Shown here piece after piece: positions 1-8,475 of a stretch of 64,000 bases of DNA; position 1 is the first letter of the stretch, and every line of letters begins with the position of its first letter. Both the position numbers and the translations under genes were made by a program. This DNA is from Prosthecobacter algae (GTDB lineage Bacteria > Verrucomicrobiota > Verrucomicrobiia > Verrucomicrobiales > Verrucomicrobiaceae). The notes below the pieces were generated by a model, which was not told the origin of the DNA, did not search any database, and saw only the letters and a list, made by a program, of their open reading frames with translations. The stretch is from NCBI RefSeq assembly GCF_039542385.1, contig NZ_BAABIA010000004.1, forward strand, positions 1 through 64,000. The letters run 5' to 3'.

Positions 1-2414
1 GGGGCGGCGGTAGGGCCTGGGGGGTGGGCTGAGGGTGGGGGGGAGGCGGACGAGGGATGGAGGGTGAGGGAGACGGGGCCGGTGGCGCTGCGGACGGGGA
101 TCTGGGAGGTGGCCCGGCTGAGACGGAGGCGGCTGGTGAGGCGGGCGGGCCTGACCTGGGGCGGGGTGGCGATGGTGCTGAGGTGGACGCGGATGGTGCG
201 GGCGGAGGCGTGGGTGAGGGAATTGTGCACGGCCTCCTGAACGATGCGCATGAGCTGGAGGGAGACGCCTTCGGGCAGGGGGGCATCGGGCCCTTCCTGG
301 GTGAAGTGAATTCGGGTGGAGGTGCCGGGCTGGACACGGTTTTCTAACCAATTTTGCAATGCGGCGGGCAGGCCGGTGGCGAGGGTGGTCTCGCTGCGGA
401 GGTCCCAGATGGTGTGGCGGGCCTCCACCTGGCAGTGACGGAGCATGGCGGTGGTGTCGTCGATGAGCCGGGGGAGCATGTCTGGGGCGGCATGGACGGC
501 ACCTTTGAGGGTCTCCAGATGCAGGGCGGCGCTGCTGAGCTGCTGCTGGAGGCTGTCGTGAAATTCGCGGGCGATGCGCAGGCGCTCTTCCTCGGCGGCG
601 GCGTGGCTTTCGATCTCGCGGATGTGGCGGGCCTGGCGCCAGAGCTGCCAGCGGAAGATGAGGGCACCGGGGAGGGCGAGTCCGGCGAGGGCGGTGAGGA
701 CCCAGACGGCGAGGGTGAGGCGGGCGGGCGTCCACCAGGAGGGGCCCTGGATGAGGGCGAGATCGGTGAGGCTGCGGGGGATGACGGAGAGGGTGGGGGC
801 GGCATCGTCTGCGCCGGTGGCGGTATCGCCGCTGGGACTGTCGATGTGGCAGATGCCGGTGAGCTGCACGGTGCTGCCTTCCTGCAGGTGGTGCATCTGG
901 GGGGGGCTCAGAAAAGTCTGCCAGATGAGGTGGCAGTGCACGCCGCTGGGCAGGGCGAGGGTGTAGCGGGGCAGGCCGCCGGGCAGGGTGTGGGTGTGGA
1001 GGATGCCGGTGAGGGAGACGAGCTCCCGCTGCATGCGGGGGTGGAAGAAGCCCTGCTCCAGATGGATGGGGGCGGGCGGGCCGGCATGGCCCAGCGGGCG
1101 GCAGATGCCATCCTGCAGGGTGAGGCGGCCCTCCACATTCTGCGGCCACCCGGCGATGGCCAGACGCTGGCCGGGGAGGAAGGTGGCGAGCTGGCGGGTG
1201 GTGACCTCGATGCTGCCATCCTCCGTGCGCAGGCAGACCCAGGAACGGGGCCGGGCGGCGGTGACGGTGCCGTGGAGGTGGATGCGCTGGCGGGCATTCG
1301 TGCGTGGGGTGGCCTGGATGGCGCTGAGGGCGGTGATGGGCGGGCTGTTGAAGGCCTCCTCCAGCGCACGCGGCTGGGGTGACCAGCGATTCCGATGAGC
1401 GACAAGGAGGAGGGCGCTGGCATCCTCCGGCAGCAGGGGCGGATCTGCCCGGCAGACGAGCACGGCGGTGAGAGTGACGGGGCAGTCTAACCATTTATCC
1501 AACACGGCCTGCGGCTCCCGCCAGGGCAGGCGGGCGATGGCGTAGCCGCTGGGCGTGCTGATTTCCACCAGCATGGGCGCGCCATCCAGCGGGGGTACGG
1601 AGATGCGGCGGATGACGCCGGAGACGCGGGCGAGGTGGCCATCCAGCCGGAGCTGGGCGGCATCGTCCAGGTCAAAGGGCAGGGCGGGGAAGGTGCTCTT
1701 TTCCTCCGGGATGAGGGTAATCCTAGGCGGGCCAAAGGTGGCGCGGCTGCCCAAGATCATGGCCAGGCCCTGGCGGCGGGTGAGGTAGCCTTCCACCTCC
1801 ACGGTATCCCCCGGCGCAGGCAGATGGATGGCGGGTCGGCTGCGGGGATCGTACCCGATGCCGCCGGAGCTGTCCTGCACGTAGGCGATGCCGAGGCGGT
1901 GATTGGTAAAGGTGACGGTGCCGCGCACCCGCACGGGGTCTGTGACATCGCGGCGAAACATGCGGGCCTTGGCTTCGGCGATGGTGATGAGGGGCAGGCT
2001 GCTGGCGCGGGGCGGGCTGGTCTGGGCGGCAGGCGGGCTTTGGGGGAGGGGCGGCTTCGCGGTGGGAGCCAGCGCTGCGGTGGGGGTGGCAGTGGGGGCA
2101 TCTGCTGGGTTGGCCGAGGGACGAGTGACGACGGCGGGGGCCTGGCTGCGGTAAAGCGGGGCCGTGTTTTTGAGGGCGGTGGCCGGGCTGGGGTTCGACT
2201 GGGCTGAGGGCGCGGTGAGACCGGGTGTGGCCGGGATTTGGCCGGGCGCCGCCGCGTTTGTGGGGCTGGTTTCAGCGGCGGGCTTGCTGGGCGGCACGGG
2301 TCCTTGAGTGCTGCCGATGCTCCCCCCTGGCTGGACTGCCTGCAAGCAGACGAGCCAGCCCAGCACGACGAAAAAGACGCCGCTGCAAAGGGTGGTGGCA
2401 GATGTGGTGGTCAT
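1..2414 (-). CDS. Membrane sensor histidine kinase (HisKA_3 type) with OB-like sensor repeats, partial
   Basis: Reading the minus strand from the ATG at 2414 gives one open frame of about 804 codons that runs off the left edge, so the C-terminus is missing. After a short hydrophobic N-terminus (LCSGVFFVVLGWLVCLQA) and a Pro/Ala-rich linker come beta-rich modules: one has VRVRGTVTFT...GIAYVQDSSGG...GDTVEVEGYLT, and at least two more follow the RIHLHGTVTAA...LPGQRLAVAGW pattern. A membrane helix (LTLAVWVLTALAGLALPGA) precedes AEEERLRIAREFHDSLQQQ, the NarL/DegS-type dimerisation box, with His619 (codon 558-560) as phospho-acceptor. A HATPase N-box (LMRIVQEAVHNSLTHA) follows. HisKA_3 kinases normally phosphorylate a LuxR-type response regulator, expected beyond the left edge. 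The OB-like reading of the sensor is inferred from strand pattern only. Confidence 0.85.
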   Translation of the reverse strand, partial: MTTTSATTLCSGVFFVVLGWLVCLQAVQPGGSIGSTQGPVPPSKPAAETSPTNAAAPGQIPATPGLTAPSAQSNPSPATALKNTAPLYRSQAPAVVTRPSANPADAPTATPTAALAPTAKPPLPQSPPAAQTSPPRASSLPLITIAEAKARMFRRDVTDPVRVRGTVTFTNHRLGIAYVQDSSGGIGYDPRSRPAIHLPAPGDTVEVEGYLTRRQGLAMILGSRATFGPPRITLIPEEKSTFPALPFDLDDAAQLRLDGHLARVSGVIRRISVPPLDGAPMLVEISTPSGYAIARLPWREPQAVLDKWLDCPVTLTAVLVCRADPPLLPEDASALLLVAHRNRWSPQPRALEEAFNSPPITALSAIQATPRTNARQRIHLHGTVTAARPRSWVCLRTEDGSIEVTTRQLATFLPGQRLAIAGWPQNVEGRLTLQDGICRPLGHAGPPAPIHLEQGFFHPRMQRELVSLTGILHTHTLPGGLPRYTLALPSGVHCHLIWQTFLSPPQMHHLQEGSTVQLTGICHIDSPSGDTATGADDAAPTLSVIPRSLTDLALIQGPSWWTPARLTLAVWVLTALAGLALPGALIFRWQLWRQARHIREIESHAAAEEERLRIAREFHDSLQQQLSSAALHLETLKGAVHAAPDMLPRLIDDTTAMLRHCQVEARHTIWDLRSETTLATGLPAALQNWLENRVQPGTSTRIHFTQEGPDAPLPEGVSLQLMRIVQEAVHNSLTHASARTIRVHLSTIATPPQVRPARLTSRLRLSRATSQIPVRSATGPVSLTLHPSSASPPPSAHPPGPTAA

Positions 2415-2782
2415 CTGAAGATCCCAAGTGTGACAAATTCGTGGGTGCCCTGGCAAGCGGCTTTTTTAACGATGCTCAGAATAATGGTATTTGAGCTGCA
2501 TAAAATGGCGAAGGCGAGCGGTCAGTCCCATTGTTGAACAAGTTTTTAGCTTAGGTGAAAATCTAAAAATAAGGAAGCCCAATGAATGAACCAGGGCACA
2601 ATCTCTGGGGAGGAAGCCTTCTTCACTTCCTCCAGGGACGCGCTTGGGAGAAACGCGGGACCAAGTCGTGTCTCCCGCAGGTCCTTGTACTTCTCCCATG
2701 ATTTTGCAGCCCGCAGCGCTCCTCCTTGGAGCCGTCTATCCTCTAGCCAGGGCTACCGCCGTGGGCTGAATCGCCGACCTGT
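2415..2782. other. Intergenic stretch, no supported gene
   Basis: This gap lies upstream of the sensor kinase and downstream of a small minus-strand ORF. Short ORFs cross it, but none has a recognisable protein pattern. The AT-richer part around 2455-2580 is the most plausible promoter region for the kinase. I see no repeat, RNA gene or strong hairpin. Confidence 0.4.
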
Positions 2783-3148
2783 TTAATCCTCGCAGGCGAC
2801 CTCGGCCTCACCTGGATATTCAGATAAATACAAAGACATGCCCAAGTCAGCCATGGACCGCATCATTTCGGGCGCGATGGTAGCACCTCCTCCAGTCGCA
2901 CCACGGCGAATCATGAATCCAATGTCGGCCACATACTTGCCGGGCTGAAGTTTGGGCTGGGACGCGGCGAGCCACTTCTCCAAGGTATGTAGCTGTTCAG
3001 GAAGGTTCCAAATATCGCCACAGATCTGGTCAATTTTGCCGACAGAGGTGTCCTCTGAGTAAATGTGGATAGGCACGCGGCGTGCAATTAAGAATAAACA
3101 CAGGCCCCAGCCGCACCGGTGGGTGAGGATGTGGCGAGTCCTAAACAA
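2783..3148 (-). CDS. Small protein resembling the C-terminal half of DUF4279, possibly truncated
   Basis: The last ~90 residues look protein-like: a helical part (LPEQLHTLEKWLAASQPKL), then a strand and the block GGGATIAPEMMRSMADLG followed by MSLYLSEYPG. This order resembles the end of DUF4279 immunity/unknown-function proteins, where a 'spelL..La.lG..l.l.iY' block closes the domain. The first ~25 residues (MFRTRHILTHRCGWGLC...) look like random readthrough, and the usual DUF4279 N-terminal strand-helix unit is missing or much eroded. The gene may therefore be a decayed remnant. It ends near an unrelated gap and starts 18 bp beyond the stop of mscL on the same strand. The family assignment is tentative. 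Confidence 0.4.
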   Translation of the reverse strand: MFRTRHILTHRCGWGLCLFLIARRVPIHIYSEDTSVGKIDQICGDIWNLPEQLHTLEKWLAASQPKLQPGKYVADIGFMIRRGATGGGATIAPEMMRSMADLGMSLYLSEYPGEAEVACED

Positions 3149-3166
3149 CGAAACAAAGCCGCAGCA

Positions 3167-3535
3167 TCAGCGCGCCTTGAGGAGATCGCGGATCTCCTTG
3201 AGCAACTGCACATCTTCCGGGACTGGCGGCGGGGCGGCGGGTTCGGCAGGCTTGGCGCGTAGGGCGCGGATCTTGTTGATCGGCTTCACAAAGATAAAGA
3301 AAACGACGGCGGCCAAGAGCAAAAAGTTCAGGATGCCATTGCCCAGGTCCCACACCCCCTGAATAAAGGATGGCAAGGCGTCATTGCCTTTGACCATTTC
3401 AACGACGGGGCCGATGACGCCTTTGACGACGCCATCCACCAGCTTGCCGAAGGCGCCGCCGATGACCACGCCGACGGCGAGATCCACGATGCTGCCGCGC
3501 ATGACGAACTCTTTGAACTCACTGACGATGCTCAT
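3167..3535 (-). CDS. mscL: Large-conductance mechanosensitive channel MscL
   Basis: A 122-residue inner-membrane channel that opens under membrane tension to release solutes during hypo-osmotic shock. It begins MSIVSEFKEFVMRGSIVDLA, the typical MscL N-terminal helix and start of TM1 (VGVVIGGAFGKLVDGVVKGV). A second membrane segment follows (GILNFLLLAAVVFFIFVKPIN) and the usual cytoplasmic C-terminal helix closes the protein (PVPEDVQLLKEIRDLLK). The length is close to the normal ~130-150 residues. I chose the ATG at 3535 rather than the upstream ATG at 3610, because the 25 extra residues are not MscL-like and would overlap the upstream gene. Very secure call. Confidence 0.96.
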   Translation of the reverse strand: MSIVSEFKEFVMRGSIVDLAVGVVIGGAFGKLVDGVVKGVIGPVVEMVKGNDALPSFIQGVWDLGNGILNFLLLAAVVFFIFVKPINKIRALRAKPAEPAAPPPVPEDVQLLKEIRDLLKAR

Positions 3536-3560
3536 AATAGTAATGTGTTGGTTGGGTGAT

Positions 3561-4463
3561 TCAGGATTCGACCTGATGGATGGTGAAATGACCAGCCAAA
3601 TCTTTGCCAAGATGTGAAGGATTTGTCTCCATGTGCATTCGGCGCATGATTTCCAGCGGTCTTTTTTCCAAAGTCACGCGGAGCTGATGCTGACCTTGCG
3701 TGAACACCTCGGTCTCTGTCCAGCGGGGTGCGTGGCGAAAGACGGCCTGGGAAGGGGAGTAAAGGGCGAGACGACCGATGTTTTCATCGATCAGTTCGGA
3801 CTGGGCCTTGCCGGTGAGATGGCAGACGGCGACATGGCAGCCCAGCTCGATGGCGCGGGCGGAGGCACAGCGGTCCACGCGCTCCACGCCGAGGATGCTT
3901 TCAGTGGCGCTGGGGCAGAGGATGAGGTCCACGCCATCGCCCCGCAGGCGGGCGGAGATCTCGGGAATCTCGATGTCCAGGCAGATGACGACGGCGATGC
4001 GGAAGCCCTGAAACTCCCACAGGTAAAGGATGCCACCGGGGCTGAAGACGCTCTCCCAAGGGGTGAGGTGCAGCTTGTCCTGATGGCTGAGCTGACCCTG
4101 GCAGAGGATGGGGGCGCGATTGAAGATGCGATGGGTATCCGGATCGGCAAAGGGGGCGGTGCCCAGCACGGCGGCCTTGCCTGGCACATCCAGCCGCTGG
4201 CGGAGGCTGGGCACAAGCGTGTGCCAAAAAAGCCGCGACAGGGTGTGGTAGTGGCTGGGGTCTCCAGGTTGCTGCGGCATCAAGGCCTCCAGCCCCATCC
4301 AGGTGAACTCGGGGAGCAGTACCAGATCGGCCCCGCTGTCCCAGGACTGCCGCACCACACGCACCACTTCATCGGCAAAGGCGGCGGGGCTGTCGCAGGG
4401 ATGACCGGGGTCAAAGGTGAGGAGGTCGAGGATCATGAGGCCGATGAAGGAGTGAGCCGCCAA
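3561..4463 (-). CDS. Carbon-nitrogen hydrolase (nitrilase superfamily)
   Basis: A 300-residue cytoplasmic amidase/nitrilase-fold enzyme. The Glu-Lys-Cys triad is visible in order: Glu in LVLLPEFTWMG, Lys in HQDKLHLTPWE, and Cys in IAVVICLDIEIPE. Such enzymes hydrolyse non-peptide C-N bonds in amides or nitriles; the substrate cannot be read from the sequence. The gene lies 24 bp downstream of a GNAT acetyltransferase on the same strand, so the two are probably co-transcribed. In other bacteria these two domains occur fused in one protein, which supports a shared pathway. The start could be the ATG at 4463 or an internal ATG at 4436 (MILDLLTFDP). Confidence 0.88.
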   Translation of the reverse strand: MAAHSFIGLMILDLLTFDPGHPCDSPAAFADEVVRVVRQSWDSGADLVLLPEFTWMGLEALMPQQPGDPSHYHTLSRLFWHTLVPSLRQRLDVPGKAAVLGTAPFADPDTHRIFNRAPILCQGQLSHQDKLHLTPWESVFSPGGILYLWEFQGFRIAVVICLDIEIPEISARLRGDGVDLILCPSATESILGVERVDRCASARAIELGCHVAVCHLTGKAQSELIDENIGRLALYSPSQAVFRHAPRWTETEVFTQGQHQLRVTLEKRPLEIMRRMHMETNPSHLGKDLAGHFTIHQVES

Positions 4464-4487
4464 TGAAACGCCAAAGGCTGGGCTGCG

Positions 4488-5075
4488 CTACTTCAGTTCT
4501 TTGGTCCAGAAGGTCAATGTTTTAGCGGACTCGGCAGCCTCATGCACTTCCTTCCAATGAAAGGTGGCCTGCATGCCGGGCTGCTTTTGGTAACCCTGGG
4601 AGATCCAGAAATCATCCAGCGGGCGGTAGTCTTGAGGGCGCAAAGGATGGTCTTGCGGGCGATCCACCGCACAGAACGTGGTGAGCCCCAGGCTAAGTGA
4701 CCGGGCGTGGTTTTCACGATGCTTGAAGAACTGCCTACCCAGTCCGCGTCCACGATATTGGGGGAGAAGGATAGATTCCCCAAGGTAGCAGATGCGTGAG
4801 ATGTCATGTCCTGCTTTGACAAAGGCCTCCTGAAATTCGGGGCCTTCATCGGCCATGGGCATGCAGGTGGTTGCGCCCACCACGGCATCGCCATGAATGG
4901 CGAGCACGGCGAGGCTGCGCTCTGCCTCCAGATACACCTTCAGGTAGTCGCGTTCATAATCCAGGCTGCCATCATAAAGGTACGGGTAGTCCCTGAAGAC
5001 GGTGATGCGAAGGGCCCCAAGAGCATCCAGGTAGGGCTCGATCTGCTTTCCCTGTACGGTGATGAGGCGCAGCAT
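4488..5075 (-). CDS. GNAT-family N-acetyltransferase
   Basis: A 195-residue acetyltransferase of the GNAT fold. The acetyl-CoA pyrophosphate-binding loop appears as ESILLPQYRGRGLGRQFF, preceded by the strand-4 segment LAVLAIHGDAVVGATTCMP. The N-terminus (LRLITVQGKQIEPYLDALGALRITVFRDYPYLYDG) matches GNAT proteins that occur beside or fused to carbon-nitrogen hydrolases. It is the first gene of a two-gene minus-strand operon with the nitrilase-family enzyme. The substrate is unknown; a small amine or amino-acid derivative is an inference from the pairing only. Confidence 0.87.
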   Translation of the reverse strand: MLRLITVQGKQIEPYLDALGALRITVFRDYPYLYDGSLDYERDYLKVYLEAERSLAVLAIHGDAVVGATTCMPMADEGPEFQEAFVKAGHDISRICYLGESILLPQYRGRGLGRQFFKHRENHARSLSLGLTTFCAVDRPQDHPLRPQDYRPLDDFWISQGYQKQPGMQATFHWKEVHEAAESAKTLTFWTKELK

Positions 5076-5233
5076 GTTGAATCAGTAACGGTGGGGGGAG
5101 GTAGAAAGTTAGATCGAGGGTGCAAATGAATGCACAAAAGACTCACAAGACCTGTGAAATCATTCTTTTCATCCGCGCGAACAAGTCTGCGTTCAAGGCT
5201 TGAATGCCTGGTTTTGCTGCTAAAGTTCAGCAC

Positions 5234-6070
5234 ATGAATCCCTCTCAGTTTATCTGGCTCAATGGCCGCCTTCAGTCTCTTGAAGAAGCCCGGCTCTCAC
5301 CGCTGGATCACGGTCTGCTGGTGGGAGATGGTGTGTTTGAAACCCTGGTGGCACGCGGGGGCAGGCCCTTTGCCGCACGGGAGCACTATGCGCGGTTACA
5401 GCGGTCCTGCGACGTCACCGGACTTCATTGTATCTCGGAAGAAGTCTTCGAAGAAAGCATGCGGGAAGTGATGGCTGCGAACGGGCTGGTGGATGCGCGG
5501 GTGCGGGTGACGCTGACCAGTGGGGACGGGCCGCTGGGCTCTGATCGCGGAGCCGGGCGCGGCACGGTGCTGGTAGTGGCCACGCCGCTGAAACCCTGGC
5601 CGCCCACGGAGAACGTGCAACTGGCCCCCTGGACGCGGAATTCACGCGGGGCGCTGGCTGGGGTGAAAAGTGTCTCCTATGGTGAGAACGTGCGCGCCCT
5701 CATGTATGCGAAGGAACGTGGCTGCGGGGAGGCGCTGGTGGTGAACGAGTCTAACCAACTTTGCGAAGGGACGGGGTCCAATGTGTTTGTGGTGCTGGAG
5801 GGGCGGCTGCTGACGCCGCCGCTGTCCTCCGGCTGCCTCGCGGGCATTACCCGCCAGCTTGTCCTGGAGGCCTGTGTGAAGGAGGGCATCGTGTGCCTGG
5901 AGGAGGACCTGCCTGCTGTGGTGCTGGAGGAGTGCGAGGAGGCCTTTCTCACCTCATCCACGCGGGATGTGCATCCGATCGCGGGACTGAATGGCCGCAG
6001 CCTCAAGGCCCCTGGACCGGTGACACTGGCCGTGCAGCAGGCCTTTGCCCGCCAGTATGGGCTGGGGTGA
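5234..6070 (+). CDS. PLP-dependent aminotransferase, fold type IV (IlvE/PabC/DAAT class)
   Basis: A 278-residue class IV aminotransferase-like enzyme. It opens with FIWLNGRL.., then SPLDHGLLVGDGVFETLVARGGRPFAAREHYARL, the classic N-terminal signature. The PLP-binding Lys lies in LAGVKSVSYGENVRA, and the cofactor-phosphate region is EALVVNESNQLCEGTGSNVFVV. The C-terminal SGCLAGITRQLVLE and EEAFLTSSTRDVHPI motifs are intact. The family includes branched-chain aminotransferase, 4-amino-4-deoxychorismate lyase (PabC) and D-amino-acid aminotransferase; the length (~280) favours a PabC- or DAAT-like role but does not decide it. The ATG at 5234 was chosen over 5204 because the family alignment starts just there. 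Confidence 0.9.
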   Translation: MNPSQFIWLNGRLQSLEEARLSPLDHGLLVGDGVFETLVARGGRPFAAREHYARLQRSCDVTGLHCISEEVFEESMREVMAANGLVDARVRVTLTSGDGPLGSDRGAGRGTVLVVATPLKPWPPTENVQLAPWTRNSRGALAGVKSVSYGENVRALMYAKERGCGEALVVNESNQLCEGTGSNVFVVLEGRLLTPPLSSGCLAGITRQLVLEACVKEGIVCLEEDLPAVVLEECEEAFLTSSTRDVHPIAGLNGRSLKAPGPVTLAVQQAFARQYGLG

Positions 6071-6104
6071 GTCAGGGGAGGGGGGGCGGGAAGTTCGTGC
6101 GCAT

Positions 6105-6330
6105 CCAAAGTACTCTAGTGCTTTAGCACGCGTGTGGGCCGAGGGTTCTGCGAGGTCGAATGACTGAACAAGACGGGTGCGAGCTGAAGCTCTGGAGTAC
6201 TTTCCGGCAGGCGGCAGCCAAAGTACTCTCGTGCTTTAGCACGCGGGTGGGCGGAGAGTTCTGCAAGAGCCAATGACCGAACGTGACGTGTACGAGCTGA
6301 AGCTCGGGAGGACTTTCCGGCAGGTGCCCA
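6105..6330. repeat. Tandem pair of 113-bp palindromic repeats
   Basis: Two direct copies lie head to tail without a gap (6105-6217 and 6218-6330) and align without indels. Each begins CCAAAGTACTC. Copy 1 ends with the inverse GAGTACTTTCCGG; copy 2 has a degraded right arm. Inside each copy are two small hairpins, GTGCT-TT-AGCAC on the left and GAGCT-GA-AGCTC on the right. The result is a folded outer stem with two inner hairpins. The pair sits between convergent genes (aminotransferase and membrane fusion protein). It looks like a dispersed REP/BIME or MITE-type element and may also end transcription. Confidence 0.8.
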
Positions 6331-6359
6331 GGCGGCTACGAGACTGCCTGAAAATCAGC

Positions 6360-7622
6360 CTAGTGGCGGGCCACCACTTCAGTGCCGTCCTTCACGGAAT
6401 CAGGCGGGTGCATCAGCACACGGTCACCAGCTTTGAGGCCCTGGATCACCTGGGTCCATTTGCCATCGCTGCGACCGGTTTCCACCGTGGTGACGCGGGC
6501 CTTGTCCTGATCAAAAACAAAAGTGCGCCACACGGAGCCTTCGCGGAAGAGGGCCCCGCTAGGCACCTGCAGGACGTCGTCCTCATGCCAGACGGCCACG
6601 CGTACTTCCACGCGGAAGCGGTCGCCCAGCGGGGTGCCTTTGAGCCCGGCGGGATCGAGGTCGCAGAGGACGATGACGCGCTGCTCCTCTACGCCCAGGG
6701 CGGAGACTTTGGTGAAGGCTGCTGGCTCAACGCGGCGGACGGTGGCCTTCAGCGGGGCGTCACCACCCCACTGTTCGATGCTGGCCGGGGCACCTGGGCG
6801 TATGAGCACGGCATCGCGGGAGAGGATTTCGGCCTCGACTTCCAGGTCGGCCACGTCGCCGATCTCCAGGATCGGGGCACCGGCGGCGATGATCATGGCG
6901 CTCTCTTGCTCCACTCGCAGCACACGACCGCTGACGGGGGCGCGCAATTCCACGGGCGTGCTGTCGCCGCCGGGGCTGGTCATCTGTAGCAGGGCGGCCT
7001 TGGCCTGGGTGAGCTCATACTCGGCCACCTTCAGGGCGAACTCTTGGGAGCGGACCTCGCGGCTGCGCATCTCGGCCTCGCGCTGGATGTTGTCGCGGTC
7101 GGTGATGGAGATGCTGCCTTCGGTGGCATTGGACTTCACGCGGTCCCAGTTGGCCTGGGCAAAGCGCGCAGCGGTGCGAGTCATTTCCAGGCCTTCGGAG
7201 GCCTGCTGGAGCGCCGCCTGGGTGGAGGCGATGCGGGCATCGGCCTGGGCCTTGGTGCGGGCATCAATGAGCGGTGCGATGCCGGGCTCGATGAGGGTGA
7301 GCACGGTTTCGCCGGCCTTGACTTCATCGCCAGCTTTCAGGGGCACACGGCGCATGCTGCCGGTGACGGGGGCGGCCACGATGTAGCGGTTGCGGATGCG
7401 GGTCTTGCCCTCCTCCATCACATGCACGGTGAGGGGGCCGCGCTTCACCTCGGCCAGCTCTACCGGCGTGGGGCGGGGGCGTAGGCCGTAGATGACGAGT
7501 CCGAGCACGCCGAAGCCCACAGACCAAAGAACGATCTTGCGGAACAAGCCACGCTTGGACGGAACTTTTTTCGCTTCCCACGGTGGGGTGGGGGATTTGC
7601 CTGACTGCTCCTCGTTAGCCAT
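6360..7622 (-). CDS. HlyD/RND-type membrane fusion protein (periplasmic adaptor)
   Basis: A 420-residue adaptor that links an inner-membrane exporter to an outer-membrane channel. After a charged N-terminus there is one membrane anchor (FRKIVLWSVGFGVLGLVIYGL). The first half-lipoyl segment follows (VAAPVTGSMRRVPLKAGDEVKAGETVLTL), then a long coiled-coil hairpin of ~100 residues (about 120-220). The second half-lipoyl segment is VELRAPVSGRVLRVEQ, and beta-barrel and membrane-proximal domains finish the protein (VLQVPSGALFREGSVWRTFV). No transporter or outer-membrane factor lies next to it here, so its partners are encoded elsewhere. The 3' end is close to the repeat pair at 6105-6330. Confidence 0.92.
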   Translation of the reverse strand: MANEEQSGKSPTPPWEAKKVPSKRGLFRKIVLWSVGFGVLGLVIYGLRPRPTPVELAEVKRGPLTVHVMEEGKTRIRNRYIVAAPVTGSMRRVPLKAGDEVKAGETVLTLIEPGIAPLIDARTKAQADARIASTQAALQQASEGLEMTRTAARFAQANWDRVKSNATEGSISITDRDNIQREAEMRSREVRSQEFALKVAEYELTQAKAALLQMTSPGGDSTPVELRAPVSGRVLRVEQESAMIIAAGAPILEIGDVADLEVEAEILSRDAVLIRPGAPASIEQWGGDAPLKATVRRVEPAAFTKVSALGVEEQRVIVLCDLDPAGLKGTPLGDRFRVEVRVAVWHEDDVLQVPSGALFREGSVWRTFVFDQDKARVTTVETGRSDGKWTQVIQGLKAGDRVLMHPPDSVKDGTEVVARH

Positions 7623-7741
7623 GTTTTTTCTATGTAAGCCAGACTCTTGAACAGAGCAGGTGAAATTTTACGTTTGAGGGCAGGTAGCTACGGCTTGCAC
7701 AATGCTTGCCAGCGGCTGCGGACTGTTTATTCTGACTCTTC

Positions 7742-8392
7742 ATGAAAGCTTCTCTCTTTGTGTTTCTGGTTCTGGGTGCCTGCCGCGTCATCGCAGCAGA
7801 TGCTGTTTCTTTATTCGATGGAAAGTCCCTCGCCGGATGGACCGGACCTGATGGTGCCAAGCCAGGTGCTGGCTGGGTGGTGGTGGATGGAGAACTGCAC
7901 CTGAATGGTGAAAAGGGAGGCAATCTGTTGTCCGAAAAGGAATACACGAACTTTGCGCTGGAGTGGGAATGGAAGGTGGAAGAAGGCGGCAACAACGGCA
8001 TCAAATATTGGGTGACGAAGGTCGGTGGTAAAGAGTGGCTGGGCATTGAGTATCAGATGATCGACGATGCGAAGCATCCCGATGGCCTTAAAGGTGGCAG
8101 CCACACCACGGCCTCCATCTATGACATCAAGGCCCCGGCGGCGGACAAGCCGCTGAATCCCCCCGGCCAGTGGAACAGCAGCCGCGTGGTGGTGCAGGAC
8201 GGCAAGATCGAGCATTGGCTGAATGGCAAGCTGGTCTGCGCGGCAGATACCACCACGGATGCGTGGAAGACGATGATCGCAGGCAGCAAGTTCAAGTCCA
8301 AAGAAGGCTTTGCCCCCGGCAAGGGCCGCATCATGCTGACCGACCACCACGACAAGGTGTGGATGCGCGGCCTCAAAATCACGGAGAAGTAA
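7742..8392 (+). CDS. Secreted DUF1080 / 3-keto-disaccharide hydrolase domain protein
   Basis: A 216-residue exported protein with a signal peptide (MKASLFVFLVLGACRVIAADA) and one jelly-roll domain of the DUF1080 family. Diagnostic segments are VSLFDGKSLAGWTG, FALEWEWKVEEGGNNGIKYWV, GIEYQMIDDAKHPDG, and the closing WMRGLKITEK. The family is strongly expanded in Planctomycetota and Verrucomicrobiota. Characterised members hydrolyse 3-keto-glycosides in the 3-keto-sugar route. It is a single-gene unit with a strong terminator just downstream. Confidence 0.93.
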   Translation: MKASLFVFLVLGACRVIAADAVSLFDGKSLAGWTGPDGAKPGAGWVVVDGELHLNGEKGGNLLSEKEYTNFALEWEWKVEEGGNNGIKYWVTKVGGKEWLGIEYQMIDDAKHPDGLKGGSHTTASIYDIKAPAADKPLNPPGQWNSSRVVVQDGKIEHWLNGKLVCAADTTTDAWKTMIAGSKFKSKEGFAPGKGRIMLTDHHDKVWMRGLKITEK

Positions 8393-8418
8393 GCGCCGAA
8401 AAGACAGTCAATTTATGG

Positions 8419-8449
8419 ACGGATCTTCCGCGAGGAAGATCCGTTTTTT
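8419..8449 (+). terminator. Rho-independent terminator
   Basis: A perfect 11-bp stem (ACGGATCTTCC / GGAAGATCCGT) with a GCGA loop is followed at once by six T residues. It starts 26 bp after the stop codon of the DUF1080 gene. Confidence 0.93.
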
Positions 8450-8475
8450 GTTGGCGGGCTGGAAGTGGATAAAGT

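Noticed and set aside
354..1382. Long plus-strand ORF opposite the sensor kinase
   Set aside because: Gly/Ala/Glu-rich mirror of the kinase coding strand; the minus frame carries the HisKA_3 motif and N-box, so this is an antisense shadow.
6105..6330. CRISPR or attachment-site repeat
   Set aside because: Two 113-bp copies without spacers or cas genes; internal dyads fit a palindromic repeat element.
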